DNA of 64,000 nucleotides from Nocardia testacea NBRC 100365 (GTDB lineage Bacteria; Actinomycetota; Actinomycetes; Mycobacteriales; Mycobacteriaceae). The stretch covers positions 27,900 through 91,899 of the forward strand of contig NZ_BAGJ01000089.1 of NCBI RefSeq assembly GCF_000308775.1. The letters are read 5' to 3'. Below the pieces are notes generated by a model, which was not told the DNA's origin, made no database searches, and saw nothing but the letters and a program-made list of their open reading frames with translations. Below, piece after piece: positions 44,097-51,969 of this stretch; within the stretch, counting starts at the first letter, position 1, and each line of letters opens with the position of its first letter. A program made the position numbers and the translations under genes.

Positions 44097-45509
44097 CTAG
44101 CCGGACTGCTCCAGCGGTTTCGCCTCGGCCGGGAAACCGCCGCGATCTGCCCGGTCACCGGGGCCCGCGTACGCGGCGAGCCGGCTCCGGAACGGTTTCC
44201 CGACCGCCAGCGGTGCGGTCTCCTTGCCCTTCAGCAGTGCGAACAGGCTGATAAGCATGAGTGCGGCGGCGTAGAACCCGACCGGGACCACGCTGCCGGT
44301 ACCGCTCACGATCCGGTTCGCGACCATCGGCGCGATACCGCCGCCGACCACCGCGCCGACCTGGTAGCCGATACCCACCCCGCTGTAGCGCTGGGTCACC
44401 GGGAACTGTTCGGCGAACATGGTGAACATCGGCCCGTACACGAACCCGGTCAGGGTGAATCCGATACAGATCACCGCGATACAGGCCAGGAACGAGCCGT
44501 GCGCGGTGACCCAGAACAGCACCGGCGCGAAGACCGCGGCCGACGTCATACCGAAGCCGATCACCGCTTTGCGGCCCAGCCGGTCGGACAGATGGCTGCC
44601 GAGTACCACCGTCGCCGCATGGCAGGCGAGGGCGGCGGTGATTCCCCAGACCACCTGTGACCGGGAGAATCCCCGGCCCGGATCGGGTTCGGTCAGGAAG
44701 GACAGCATGAAGGTGAACAGCAGGAACGCATAGCAGTTCTGGCCGATGTTCACGCCCGCGGCGCGGACCACCCCACGCCAGTCCTGGCGCAGGACCGCCA
44801 GGCCACGCGGTGCCGGCCGGTCCGCACCGGCGGTCGCGCCGGCGAAATCCGGTGTCTCGGAGATCCGTGTCCGGGTCCAGATACCGATGATCAGTACGAC
44901 GCCGCCGACCAGGAACGGAATCCGCCAGCCCCAGGCGATCACCTGGTCCATCGGGAGCAGCAGGACCAGGGCGAAGGCGGTGTTCGCCAGGATCGCGCCG
45001 ACCGGCGATCCGAGCGTGACGAAACATCCGTAGAGACCCCGGCGGGACGCAGGGGCATGCTCGGCCGCCAGCAGCACCGCTCCGCCGATCTCGCCGCCCC
45101 GCGAAATACCGTGCAGCATGCGCAGGAAGATGAGGATCAGCGGGGCGGCGATCCCGATCGCCCGCGAGTCGGGGACCAGGCCCATGACCAGGGTGGCCGA
45201 TCCCATCAGGATGAACGCGGTGGTGAGCGCCGCGCGCCGGCCGAACCGGTCCCCGTAGTGGCCGAAGATCACCGCGCCGACCGGTGCCATGACGAAGCCG
45301 ATGGCGAAGGTGGCGAAACCGAGGAAGGTGCCGAACCAGGGATCGTCGGTGTCGAAATACACCTTGTTGAACACCAGCGCCGTGGCGGTGCCGTAGATCG
45401 CGAAATCGTAGAACTCGAGGATGGTGCCGACCCCGGACGCGATCGCCAGTTTGATAGGACGCTCACGTGTTTTCGCGGCAGCGAGTTCGGGTGAATTCAA
45501 AGCTGTCAC
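44097..45509 (-). CDS. MHS-type MFS metabolite:proton symporter
   Basis: A 470-residue 12-segment transporter of the metabolite:H+ symporter group (ShiA/ProP/KgtP-like). The start IASGVGTILEFYDFAIYGTA is the family hallmark, followed by GHYGDRFGRRAAL and LRMLHGISRGGEIGGAVLLA. Substrates in the group are organic acids, betaines and aromatic acids. It is the third gene of a unit after the opine-dehydrogenase-like and hydroxyacyl-CoA dehydrogenase genes, so it probably imports their substrate. GTG 45509 has GAGGAG six bases upstream. Confidence 0.83.
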   Translation of the reverse strand: MTALNSPELAAAKTRERPIKLAIASGVGTILEFYDFAIYGTATALVFNKVYFDTDDPWFGTFLGFATFAIGFVMAPVGAVIFGHYGDRFGRRAALTTAFILMGSATLVMGLVPDSRAIGIAAPLILIFLRMLHGISRGGEIGGAVLLAAEHAPASRRGLYGCFVTLGSPVGAILANTAFALVLLLPMDQVIAWGWRIPFLVGGVVLIIGIWTRTRISETPDFAGATAGADRPAPRGLAVLRQDWRGVVRAAGVNIGQNCYAFLLFTFMLSFLTEPDPGRGFSRSQVVWGITAALACHAATVVLGSHLSDRLGRKAVIGFGMTSAAVFAPVLFWVTAHGSFLACIAVICIGFTLTGFVYGPMFTMFAEQFPVTQRYSGVGIGYQVGAVVGGGIAPMVANRIVSGTGSVVPVGFYAAALMLISLFALLKGKETAPLAVGKPFRSRLAAYAGPGDRADRGGFPAEAKPLEQSG

Positions 45510-45519
45510 AGCCGTCTCC

Positions 45520-46560
45520 TCATCGGTTCTGCGGCTCGCCGGTGGGGCGTGCCGAGAGAACTCCCGCGGCGGCTCGGCCGTTGTGCCGCGGGAGGTCGTC
45601 GTACCTGTGTAGTTGTCCCGTCGCGTCGAGGACCTGCGCGAAGTCTGCGATGCGCTGGGCCCGGTAGTCGTCGCGCGCGGTATCGGCGATGTCGTAGAAG
45701 TCGCCGTCGGTGGCGCCGCGGCGGCCGGCGGCCATCTTCTGCTCGACCAGGGACGCGGGCGCGAAACGCTCACCGAGTTCGTCGCGTAGATAGTTGGAGG
45801 CGTGGAACAGGGTGTCGCAGCCACCCCAGTCGATGAACTCGAGCAGGCCGAGTACGGCGAATCGCGACCCGAATCCGATCCGGACGGCGCGGTCGATCTC
45901 CGCGGCACCGGCCACGCCCTCCTCGACCATCCGGACGGCTTCGTTCATCACCAGCGCCTGCAACCGCGGCACGATATAGCCCGGCGACGCGGCACAGACC
46001 ACCGGTGTCTTGCCGACCGCCGACAACAGCTCGCAGGTCGCCTCGACCACCGCGGGTGCCGTCGCGGCACCCGGGCTCACCTCCACCAGCGGCATCAGAT
46101 CGGCGGGGTTGAGCCAGTGGGCGTTGAGCAGCCGCTGCGGCCGCGCGACGAATTCGGCGAGGCGGCTCACGAGGAAACTCGAGGTGGTCGAGGCGATCGG
46201 CGTATCGCGGCCGGCCGCGGATTCTATCCACGACAAGGCCGTTCGCTTGACCTCGAGGACCTCCGGCACCGCTTCGAAGACAAGGCCGGCTGCCGCCATG
46301 GCATCGGGCGCGGCGTCCCGGCCGACCAGCCGGATCCGGTCGAGCACCGCGGGTAGATCGGCTTCGGCCAGCAGCCCGAGCCGCACCTTCCGTTCCAGCG
46401 ACAACCGTATCTCGGCCTGGGCCGCCGCGAGATAGGCCTCGGTGGCGGCGCCACGATCCCGGAGGTCGACGACGGTCACCTCGACCTTCCCGAAACCGAG
46501 GGCCGCCGCGATCCCCTGGCCCATACGGCCCGCGCCGGCCACCGCGACCGTGGCCGTCAC
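45520..46560 (-). CDS. 3-hydroxyacyl-CoA dehydrogenase family protein
   Basis: A 346-residue NAD-dependent dehydrogenase. The Rossmann motif is VAVAGAGRMGQGIAAALGF at the N-terminus; the catalytic region has STTSSFLVSRLAEF and NAHWLNPADLMPLVEV, with His in AHW. The C-terminal 3HCDH domain has GFGSRFAVLGLLEFIDWGG. It resembles 3-hydroxybutyryl-CoA dehydrogenase and carnitine/hydroxy-acid dehydrogenases. Its GTG overlaps the upstream opine-dehydrogenase-like stop by four bases. Substrate unknown. Confidence 0.82.
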   Translation of the reverse strand: MTATVAVAGAGRMGQGIAAALGFGKVEVTVVDLRDRGAATEAYLAAAQAEIRLSLERKVRLGLLAEADLPAVLDRIRLVGRDAAPDAMAAAGLVFEAVPEVLEVKRTALSWIESAAGRDTPIASTTSSFLVSRLAEFVARPQRLLNAHWLNPADLMPLVEVSPGAATAPAVVEATCELLSAVGKTPVVCAASPGYIVPRLQALVMNEAVRMVEEGVAGAAEIDRAVRIGFGSRFAVLGLLEFIDWGGCDTLFHASNYLRDELGERFAPASLVEQKMAAGRRGATDGDFYDIADTARDDYRAQRIADFAQVLDATGQLHRYDDLPRHNGRAAAGVLSARPTGEPQNR

Positions 46561-47657
46561 CGGGAGAAGCCTTCCTGGAGAAGCTGTTTCATTCCGGCGC
46601 TGTCCAGCTCGCCGAGCCCCAGGGTGGCCAGTGTCCGGCCACCGCTGTCGGGCGAGCGGCCGGTGATCGCCCCGGCGATCGCGAGCAGGCCGCTCGCCAC
46701 CGGCATCGGCACCCCGGCCCAGCGTCCGACCGAGGTGAGCAGGGCGAGCCCGATCTCGACATCCTCGGTCATGTATCGGTGGGTGTGCAGGTCGATGTGC
46801 TCGCGCCAGTCGCCGCTGTCGGTCAGCTTCTCGTGCGCGGCGTTGCCGTACATCCATTCGTCGCCGTCCGGTGTGTAGTGGTCCGCGAGCGGGAAATGCG
46901 GCGCGCCGTACCCGAGCGCGGTGCGCAAGGCGATGCGTTCGGCGTCGAGGACGGTGGTGACGCGGCGGATGGCATCCTGGGTGCCCTCGTTGTGGATATC
47001 CCAGGCCGGGAAATGCTGCAGCGGACCGGCGTTCATGAGGATCAGCGGTGGATGGATGATCGGTCCCGCGTTCATCAACGCCCCGCTCAGCGCGTCCTCG
47101 ACGGGTTCGACCGGATAGATCTCCGCCAGCACCGCCAAGGCCCGCTCGCTGTCGTGGGCGGGCAGGACTCCGGTGGGCAGGCGGGTGGCGTAGCCGCTCA
47201 CCACGACCCGGCAGTCACCGTGCCTGCGCGCGAGATAGGGGAGTGTTCCGGTTTCCGCGAAGGCGACCTCGGCCGGGTTACCGACGGCGGCCATAGCCCG
47301 CGCGAAGATCACCGAACCGAAGCTGCCCGGCGGTAGGTACACCACCTGCCCGTCGGTCAGATGCGGCGCTATTCGTCCGGCGAGATCGGGATGGGAGAAC
47401 GCGGGAATCGGCACGATGACGATTTCCGCGCCGGCGACGGCACGGCCGAGATCGGCTTCGACGGTGATTCCGCCCGGCGAACCCACCGGCACGCCGCGCT
47501 GTCCGCGGTGGTCGTCGACCCGGATCTCGCCCGCCTCGAGCAGCGGTGCGAAAGCATTGTGATCACGCCGCCACCAGACGACCTCATGTCCTTTCCCGCT
47601 CATATCGGCCACTGCCGCATATGAGCCGTGTCCGCCGCCGATAACCGTGATCTTCAT
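46557..47657 (-). CDS. Opine (octopine/nopaline) dehydrogenase family protein
   Basis: A 366-residue enzyme of the NAD/NADP octopine/nopaline dehydrogenase family. The cofactor motif is TVIGGGHGSYAAVADMSGKG. The opine domain has NAGPIIHPPLILMNAG, where the His is the expected catalytic residue, and ALGYGAPHFPLADHY. Such enzymes join or split an amino acid and a keto acid. First gene of the unit with the 3HCDH protein and MHS transporter; ATG 47657 has AGGAGG nine bases upstream. Divergent from an Lrp-type regulator. Substrate unknown. Confidence 0.82.
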   Translation of the reverse strand: MKITVIGGGHGSYAAVADMSGKGHEVVWWRRDHNAFAPLLEAGEIRVDDHRGQRGVPVGSPGGITVEADLGRAVAGAEIVIVPIPAFSHPDLAGRIAPHLTDGQVVYLPPGSFGSVIFARAMAAVGNPAEVAFAETGTLPYLARRHGDCRVVVSGYATRLPTGVLPAHDSERALAVLAEIYPVEPVEDALSGALMNAGPIIHPPLILMNAGPLQHFPAWDIHNEGTQDAIRRVTTVLDAERIALRTALGYGAPHFPLADHYTPDGDEWMYGNAAHEKLTDSGDWREHIDLHTHRYMTEDVEIGLALLTSVGRWAGVPMPVASGLLAIAGAITGRSPDSGGRTLATLGLGELDSAGMKQLLQEGFSR

Positions 47658-47792
47658 TCCGATATCCTCCTCGCTCGCCGGCCGGGTGAAATACCGCCGA
47701 GATGTGAAATCGAACGTTAAAGATGCGAGCGCCGACTTTTCGGGGCATGTTCGGAAATACAGATCGAAGCCCATCCGGTGAAGGATTCTCAC

Positions 47793-48806
47793 ATGCCAGA
47801 CGACATCGATTTCCGGATCGTTCACGCCCTGCAGTCCGCGCCGCGCGCACCGTGGGGCGCCATCGGCGATGTCGCGGGCGTCAGCGCGCCGACCGCCGCA
47901 CGGCGCTGGGAACGGCTGGTGGACAGCGGTCTGGCATGGATAGTCACCTACCCGGGCCCGGCGTATCTCAATACACGCTGCGCGGCTTTCGTGGAGGTCG
48001 AGGCGGCCGAGCGCTTGCCGGACCTGATGCGGGAACTCTCCCTGGACGGGATGGTCGCGACGATTCAGCGAACCGCCGGAGACGGGGACCTGCTCGTCAC
48101 CGTGATGACCTTCGATCTCGACACCCTCGGCGACTGGGTGCAGCAGCTGGCGGCGTCCCCCATGGTCGCCCGCACGCGCACCCGGGTGGTGATGCAGGTG
48201 TTCGGGGAGAGTGAACGCTGGCGGGTGCGAGCGCTCGATATCGGCGAGGAGTCGACCTTGTCCCGGTACCGTCCGCCCCCGCGTCCACTGGTCCATCAGC
48301 CCGACGCGGAGGATTTGGCATTGATCGCCGCGCTCGCCGCCGACGGCCGCCGGTCGGCGGTCGAACTCGCCGAGGTCTGCGGGATCAGCGCCCCGGCCGT
48401 CCGGCGCCGGCTGACCTACCTCGTCGCCGAGCGCATCCTCTCCATCCGCTGCGAGGTCGCCCACGTACTCAGCGGCTGGCCGGTGACCGCCAATATCTGG
48501 GCGCGTGCCACCCCGCGCACCCTCAGCGTGCTCGTCGACGCGCTCGATTCGTTCCCGCAGATCCGGGTGTGCTGTGAGGTCACCGGAACCGCGAACGTAC
48601 TGATGACCGTGTGGTTGCGGCAGATCAGCGAGTTGTCGCGGCTGGAGCACGATCTCGAATCGCGAGTACCCGGCCTCGTGATCGCGGATCGCAGTATCAC
48701 CCTCGAAACGCCCAAGCGGCTGGGCTCGCTACTCGACCGCGCGGGCCGCTGCACCGGTTTCCATCCGCTGGAGCTGTTGACCACCTGCCGCCCGACAACA
48801 GCATGA
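47793..48806 (+). CDS. Double-domain Lrp/AsnC family regulator
   Basis: A 337-residue protein with two Lrp-like helix-turn-helix and effector halves in tandem: residues ~3-150 (DDIDFRIVHALQSAPRAPWG; VSAPTAARRWERLVDSGLAW) and ~170-320 (EDLALIAALAADGRRSAVEL; ISAPAVRRRLTYLVAERILS). Duplicated Lrp proteins are common in actinobacteria. Lrp effectors are usually amino acids. Divergent from the opine-dehydrogenase unit with 135 bases between, so it probably controls that unit. ATG 47793 has AAGG upstream; GTG 47778 is the alternative start. Confidence 0.83.
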   Translation: MPDDIDFRIVHALQSAPRAPWGAIGDVAGVSAPTAARRWERLVDSGLAWIVTYPGPAYLNTRCAAFVEVEAAERLPDLMRELSLDGMVATIQRTAGDGDLLVTVMTFDLDTLGDWVQQLAASPMVARTRTRVVMQVFGESERWRVRALDIGEESTLSRYRPPPRPLVHQPDAEDLALIAALAADGRRSAVELAEVCGISAPAVRRRLTYLVAERILSIRCEVAHVLSGWPVTANIWARATPRTLSVLVDALDSFPQIRVCCEVTGTANVLMTVWLRQISELSRLEHDLESRVPGLVIADRSITLETPKRLGSLLDRAGRCTGFHPLELLTTCRPTTA

Positions 48807-48945
48807 CGCCGTGCCGGGGCCACCGTCGGTACCCTGCCGGTGCTCGGCGCATCCGGCCGACGATTGTCCCGAAGGCCGGGGTGTCAGCCTCGACCGACTG
48901 GGTCCGGATGCCCCACCGGCACAGTGTTTGGCAGGATCTCGGAAC

Positions 48946-49305
48946 GTGAACGTGTCAGAAATTGTCTACAACGTCGTAGTCGCCACCCATCTGCTCGGTA
49001 TGGCAGCGGTGGTCGGCGGGTATGCCGCCGGTCGGCCCACCGTGAACGCGGTGATGGTCTGGGGCGCCCGGGCGCAGATCATCACCGGCATGGTGCTGGT
49101 CGGGATGGCGGAATCGCTGACCTCTCTGGACAAAGACCTGAACATGGTGAAGATCGGGGTGAAGCTCGTGATCTCCGTGCTGGTGGCCGCCTTCGCCGAG
49201 ATGGGCCGGGCCGATGCCAAGCGCGGCAAGGATCCCGCGTGGATGCCGGATGCGGCGGGTGGCCTGGCGATCGTGAATGTGCTGATCGCCGTGCTCTGGA
49301 CCTGA
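48946..49305 (+). CDS. Small four-segment membrane protein
   Basis: A 119-residue protein with about four hydrophobic segments (EIVYNVVVATHLLGMAAVVG; AVMVWGARAQIITGMVLVGM; KIGVKLVISVLVAAFAEMG; GGLAIVNVLIAVLWT). The His in THLLGMA and conserved Arg/Lys residues at segment ends recall small actinobacterial inner-membrane proteins related to CopD/DUF-type families, but no firm match is made. GTG 48946 follows AGGA by nine bases. It is convergent with a Dyp peroxidase gene across a strong terminator. Confidence 0.7.
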   Translation: MNVSEIVYNVVVATHLLGMAAVVGGYAAGRPTVNAVMVWGARAQIITGMVLVGMAESLTSLDKDLNMVKIGVKLVISVLVAAFAEMGRADAKRGKDPAWMPDAAGGLAIVNVLIAVLWT

Positions 49306-49310
49306 TCCGC

Positions 49311-49347
49311 GCGGCCGTTGCCGGTGCCCGGCACCGGCAACGGCCGC
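49311..49347. terminator. Near-perfect 37-bp palindrome terminator
   Basis: GCGGCCGTTGCCGGTGCC (49311-49328) pairs perfectly with 49330-49347, with one base between the 18-base arms. It sits between the convergent small membrane protein and Dyp peroxidase genes. Confidence 0.75.
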
Positions 49348-49351
49348 CCGG

Positions 49352-50542
49352 TCACGATTCGAACAGTGTCTGGCCGATGTACTCGTCGGCGCCGCGGGCT
49401 CCGGGCGGCACGGCGAAAACCGCCGAGCCGATCGGAGTGGTCCAGACGTTCAGCGCGTCGAATTCGGCCAGTCGCCGCTGGACCGGCAGGAACTGGGCCG
49501 ACACGTCGCGCTGGTAGGCGGTGAAGAGCAGGCCCGAGTTGGAGATCGCGCCCGGCGCCGGCGCGTCGTCGTAGTTGTAGGCGCGCCGGAGGAACCGCTC
49601 ACCGTCGTGCCGGTGATGGGCGCGCGCGATATGCGACGACGGTGGAATCACCGTGATCCCGTTCGCGTCCACCGCGGTGAAATCCGGGTCGTCGAATTCG
49701 TCCGTCCCGGTCAGTGGTGCGCCGTTGCCGAGCGTGCGGCCGACGGTGAGCTCCCGGGCAGAGGGGTCGATCTCGTCCCAGGTGTCCAGCGTCATCGCTA
49801 TCCGGCGCAGCACCACCGAGGTGCCTCCGGCAAGCCAGGGTTGAGCGGTTCCGTCGTCCCACACCAACCGGTCGAAATCGGCACCGGCCGCGATATTGGC
49901 GGTGCCGTCGACCTGGCCCATCAGATTCCTCGGCGTAGCGCCCGGCGGCCCGTCCCGGAAGCCGTGTTGCACCCAGCGCACCGACATCAGCGAGCGCACG
50001 CTCCGGCACAGCACCCGCACCGCGTGCGATACCGCCGTCGACTCCTCGGCGCACACCTGTAACAGCAGGTCCCCGCCGCAGTACGCGGGGTCGAGCCGGT
50101 CGACGGGGAACGGCGGTAACGGCGCCAGCCAGGGCGGGCGCCGCGCCTCGAGCCCACAGCGTTCGAATACCCGGGCGCCCAGGCCGATCGTGACGGTGAG
50201 CCGCGCGGGACGCGATGCCAGTTCCGGTTCGGTATCGGCGAGTGCGGGCCGGCCCTGCGTGAGGCGGGCGGCGTCCCCGGTCCAGATCCGCAGGGCGCCC
50301 ACGATATCGTCGCGTGCGGTCCCGGGGCGCAGATCCATGGCCACGAATGCGGCCCGGGCCGGAGGCGGGGTCGCGATCCCGGCCTGGTGGACGCCGTGGA
50401 AGGGTTCGGTCGCCGGGGCCCCGGCACCTGACTCGCGCGCACCGGCGAATATCGCCGCGCCCACGCCGAGCCCCACCGCACCGGCGGCACCGCCGCCGAT
50501 GAAGCGGCGGCGGGCCATCGCGGGCCGGACCTGTTCAGTCAC
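49352..50542 (-). CDS. Dyp-type peroxidase (Tat-exported, DtpA-like)
   Basis: A 396-residue heme peroxidase. Twin-arginine signal ARRRFIGGGAAGAVG leads; the Dyp motif is GQVDG in LMGQVDGTANI, the distal Arg is in VLRRIAMTLDTWD and the proximal His in PSSHIARAHH. It is related to EfeB at 15701 but sits with a copper-chaperone lipoprotein, not iron genes. This pairing recalls the ECuC/DtpA copper-trafficking genes of Streptomyces lividans. GTG 50542 overlaps the upstream chaperone stop region; ATG 50518 is an alternative. Confidence 0.83.
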   Translation of the reverse strand: MTEQVRPAMARRRFIGGGAAGAVGLGVGAAIFAGARESGAGAPATEPFHGVHQAGIATPPPARAAFVAMDLRPGTARDDIVGALRIWTGDAARLTQGRPALADTEPELASRPARLTVTIGLGARVFERCGLEARRPPWLAPLPPFPVDRLDPAYCGGDLLLQVCAEESTAVSHAVRVLCRSVRSLMSVRWVQHGFRDGPPGATPRNLMGQVDGTANIAAGADFDRLVWDDGTAQPWLAGGTSVVLRRIAMTLDTWDEIDPSARELTVGRTLGNGAPLTGTDEFDDPDFTAVDANGITVIPPSSHIARAHHRHDGERFLRRAYNYDDAPAPGAISNSGLLFTAYQRDVSAQFLPVQRRLAEFDALNVWTTPIGSAVFAVPPGARGADEYIGQTLFES

Positions 50543-51092
50543 TGTGCGCGGGCGGTTGGGCCCCGCCGTCGGGCCGGTAGTCCTCCTGGTTGCCGGAGAA
50601 GTCACGCACCTGCGCGGTGAACGTGGTGGTGGATCCGTCCGAGAAGGTCAGCGTGACCGGAGCGTCGGTTCCGGTGCGCAGGGCCCCGCGCAGCTCGATG
50701 AACATGATGTGGTCCCCGCCCGGTGCCAGGCTCAATTCGCCGCGCGCCGGAATGACGAAGCCACCGGCCTTGGGCCGCATGAACGGTGTTCCGCTGCTGT
50801 CGGTGGCGACTTCGTGCAATTCGACAGTGGCGGAAACCGGGCTGTTCGCCGCGACGACGGTGACCTCCCGGTCGCCGGCATTGTGCAGTTCGCCGAAGGC
50901 GGCCGACATACCGCTGTCGGCGGCCTTGGCCCATTGATCACTGATCGTCACCGACTCCGCGGCGGTGCTCGGAGCGTCGCTCGCGGAGGAGCAGCCGAGG
51001 AGCAGTAGTGGCGCCGCGCTCGCCGCGGCGAGCGCGGACAGGACGCGCAGGGGTGAGACGTCCGCACGGGACGCCGGAGGACGAAGTGGCAT
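50535..51092 (-). CDS. PCu(A)C-type copper chaperone lipoprotein
   Basis: A 185-residue lipoprotein (LLLLGC, lipid Cys34). The PCu(A)C fold carries the copper motif H-x10-M-x21-H-x-M: His in VELHEVA, Met in PFMRPKAG, and HxM in GGDHIMFIEL. Such proteins deliver Cu(I) outside the membrane, for example to cytochrome oxidase or, in streptomycetes, to copper oxidases. Overlaps the Dyp peroxidase start. ATG 51092 has GGAG about eight bases upstream. Confidence 0.85.
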   Translation of the reverse strand: MPLRPPASRADVSPLRVLSALAAASAAPLLLLGCSSASDAPSTAAESVTISDQWAKAADSGMSAAFGELHNAGDREVTVVAANSPVSATVELHEVATDSSGTPFMRPKAGGFVIPARGELSLAPGGDHIMFIELRGALRTGTDAPVTLTFSDGSTTTFTAQVRDFSGNQEDYRPDGGAQPPAHSD

Positions 51093-51262
51093 GGATCTAC
51101 TCCGATCGAGGTATGTGGATGTGCCGACACGGCCGACGGCCGGTAGCGGTGGCGCTCGCCGGGCGCGCACCGGTGGCACCCGGCGCCGGCCCGGTGGGCA
51201 GCGCGCGGTGCGGTGCGGTGTGTACGGCCTTGTCGGCGCGTGGGTGTCCGCGCACGGGGCCT

Positions 51263-51823
51263 TCAGACAGGCCGGTGTGCCGCGGACCGGGAGAACCGGA
51301 TGGGCAGCGGTGGTGGCCCGCGGGTCCCGGATCCCGAGGACAGCAGCGGATGCCGGGCCGCCCGGCGATTCGACTCCGGAACACCCACGGCGCGTGGGAA
51401 CAGCAATCCGGGGACGGTGGGGTCGCGCAGCGCTTTCGTCAGTCGCGAGATCGCGTAGCGGACGGCGCGTTCCGCGCTGTGGATGAGTACGGCGCCGATC
51501 GGAATCGCCAGCAGGTGCGCCACCAGCATGGGCGCGCTCGGTCCCGCGCTGTGCTGGTGCCCCGGGCCCGCGGTGAGCGCGCTGTGCCCGATCGTCTGGC
51601 CCAGCGCCAGTAGTGGCAGCAACGACACCGGCCCACGTTCCGGACGCAGAGTGAACGCCAGTGCCCCGGCGAGCGCGCACCCGGCGAGCAGCAGGGCGGT
51701 CGACGAACATCCGGGAGTGACCGTGCCGCCACCGGCCGCGTGGGCGGCGATACTCACCGATCCGGACGCGGCACCCACGAACGCGCCGCGCAGGTGCGCG
51801 GGAGTCGGTCCGGAGGCTGGCAC
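51263..51823 (-). CDS. Membrane protein upstream of the copper chaperone
   Basis: A 186-residue protein with about four hydrophobic segments (TALLLAGCALAGALAFTL; SLLPLLALGQTIGHSALTAG; MLVAHLLAIPIGAVLIHSAE) and a Pro/Arg-rich C-terminal tail. His residues in GHSALTAGPGHQHSAG and VAHLL could bind metal. Its position, 170 bases before the PCu(A)C gene on the same strand, suggests a role in the same copper process. No family is named with confidence. Confidence 0.65.
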   Translation of the reverse strand: MPASGPTPAHLRGAFVGAASGSVSIAAHAAGGGTVTPGCSSTALLLAGCALAGALAFTLRPERGPVSLLPLLALGQTIGHSALTAGPGHQHSAGPSAPMLVAHLLAIPIGAVLIHSAERAVRYAISRLTKALRDPTVPGLLFPRAVGVPESNRRAARHPLLSSGSGTRGPPPLPIRFSRSAAHRPV

Positions 51824-51919
51824 GTGACGATACTACGCCCGGTCGTAGATTTACGGCCAGGTGCTCGGTCAGGAGAATCGCAGGGCCCGTGCGGAATCCG
51901 GCCGCACGGCACATAGGAA

Positions 51920-51950
51920 GACCCCGGGTATCGCAGTGATACCCGGGGTC
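51920..51950 (-). terminator. Terminator of the MarR-MFS operon
   Basis: GACCCCGGGTATC pairs perfectly over 13 bp with 51938-51950 around the loop GCAGT. It lies 20 bases past the end of the MFS gene on the minus strand. Confidence 0.72.
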
Positions 51951-51969
51951 CGGCGGGAGTGCTATCCGC

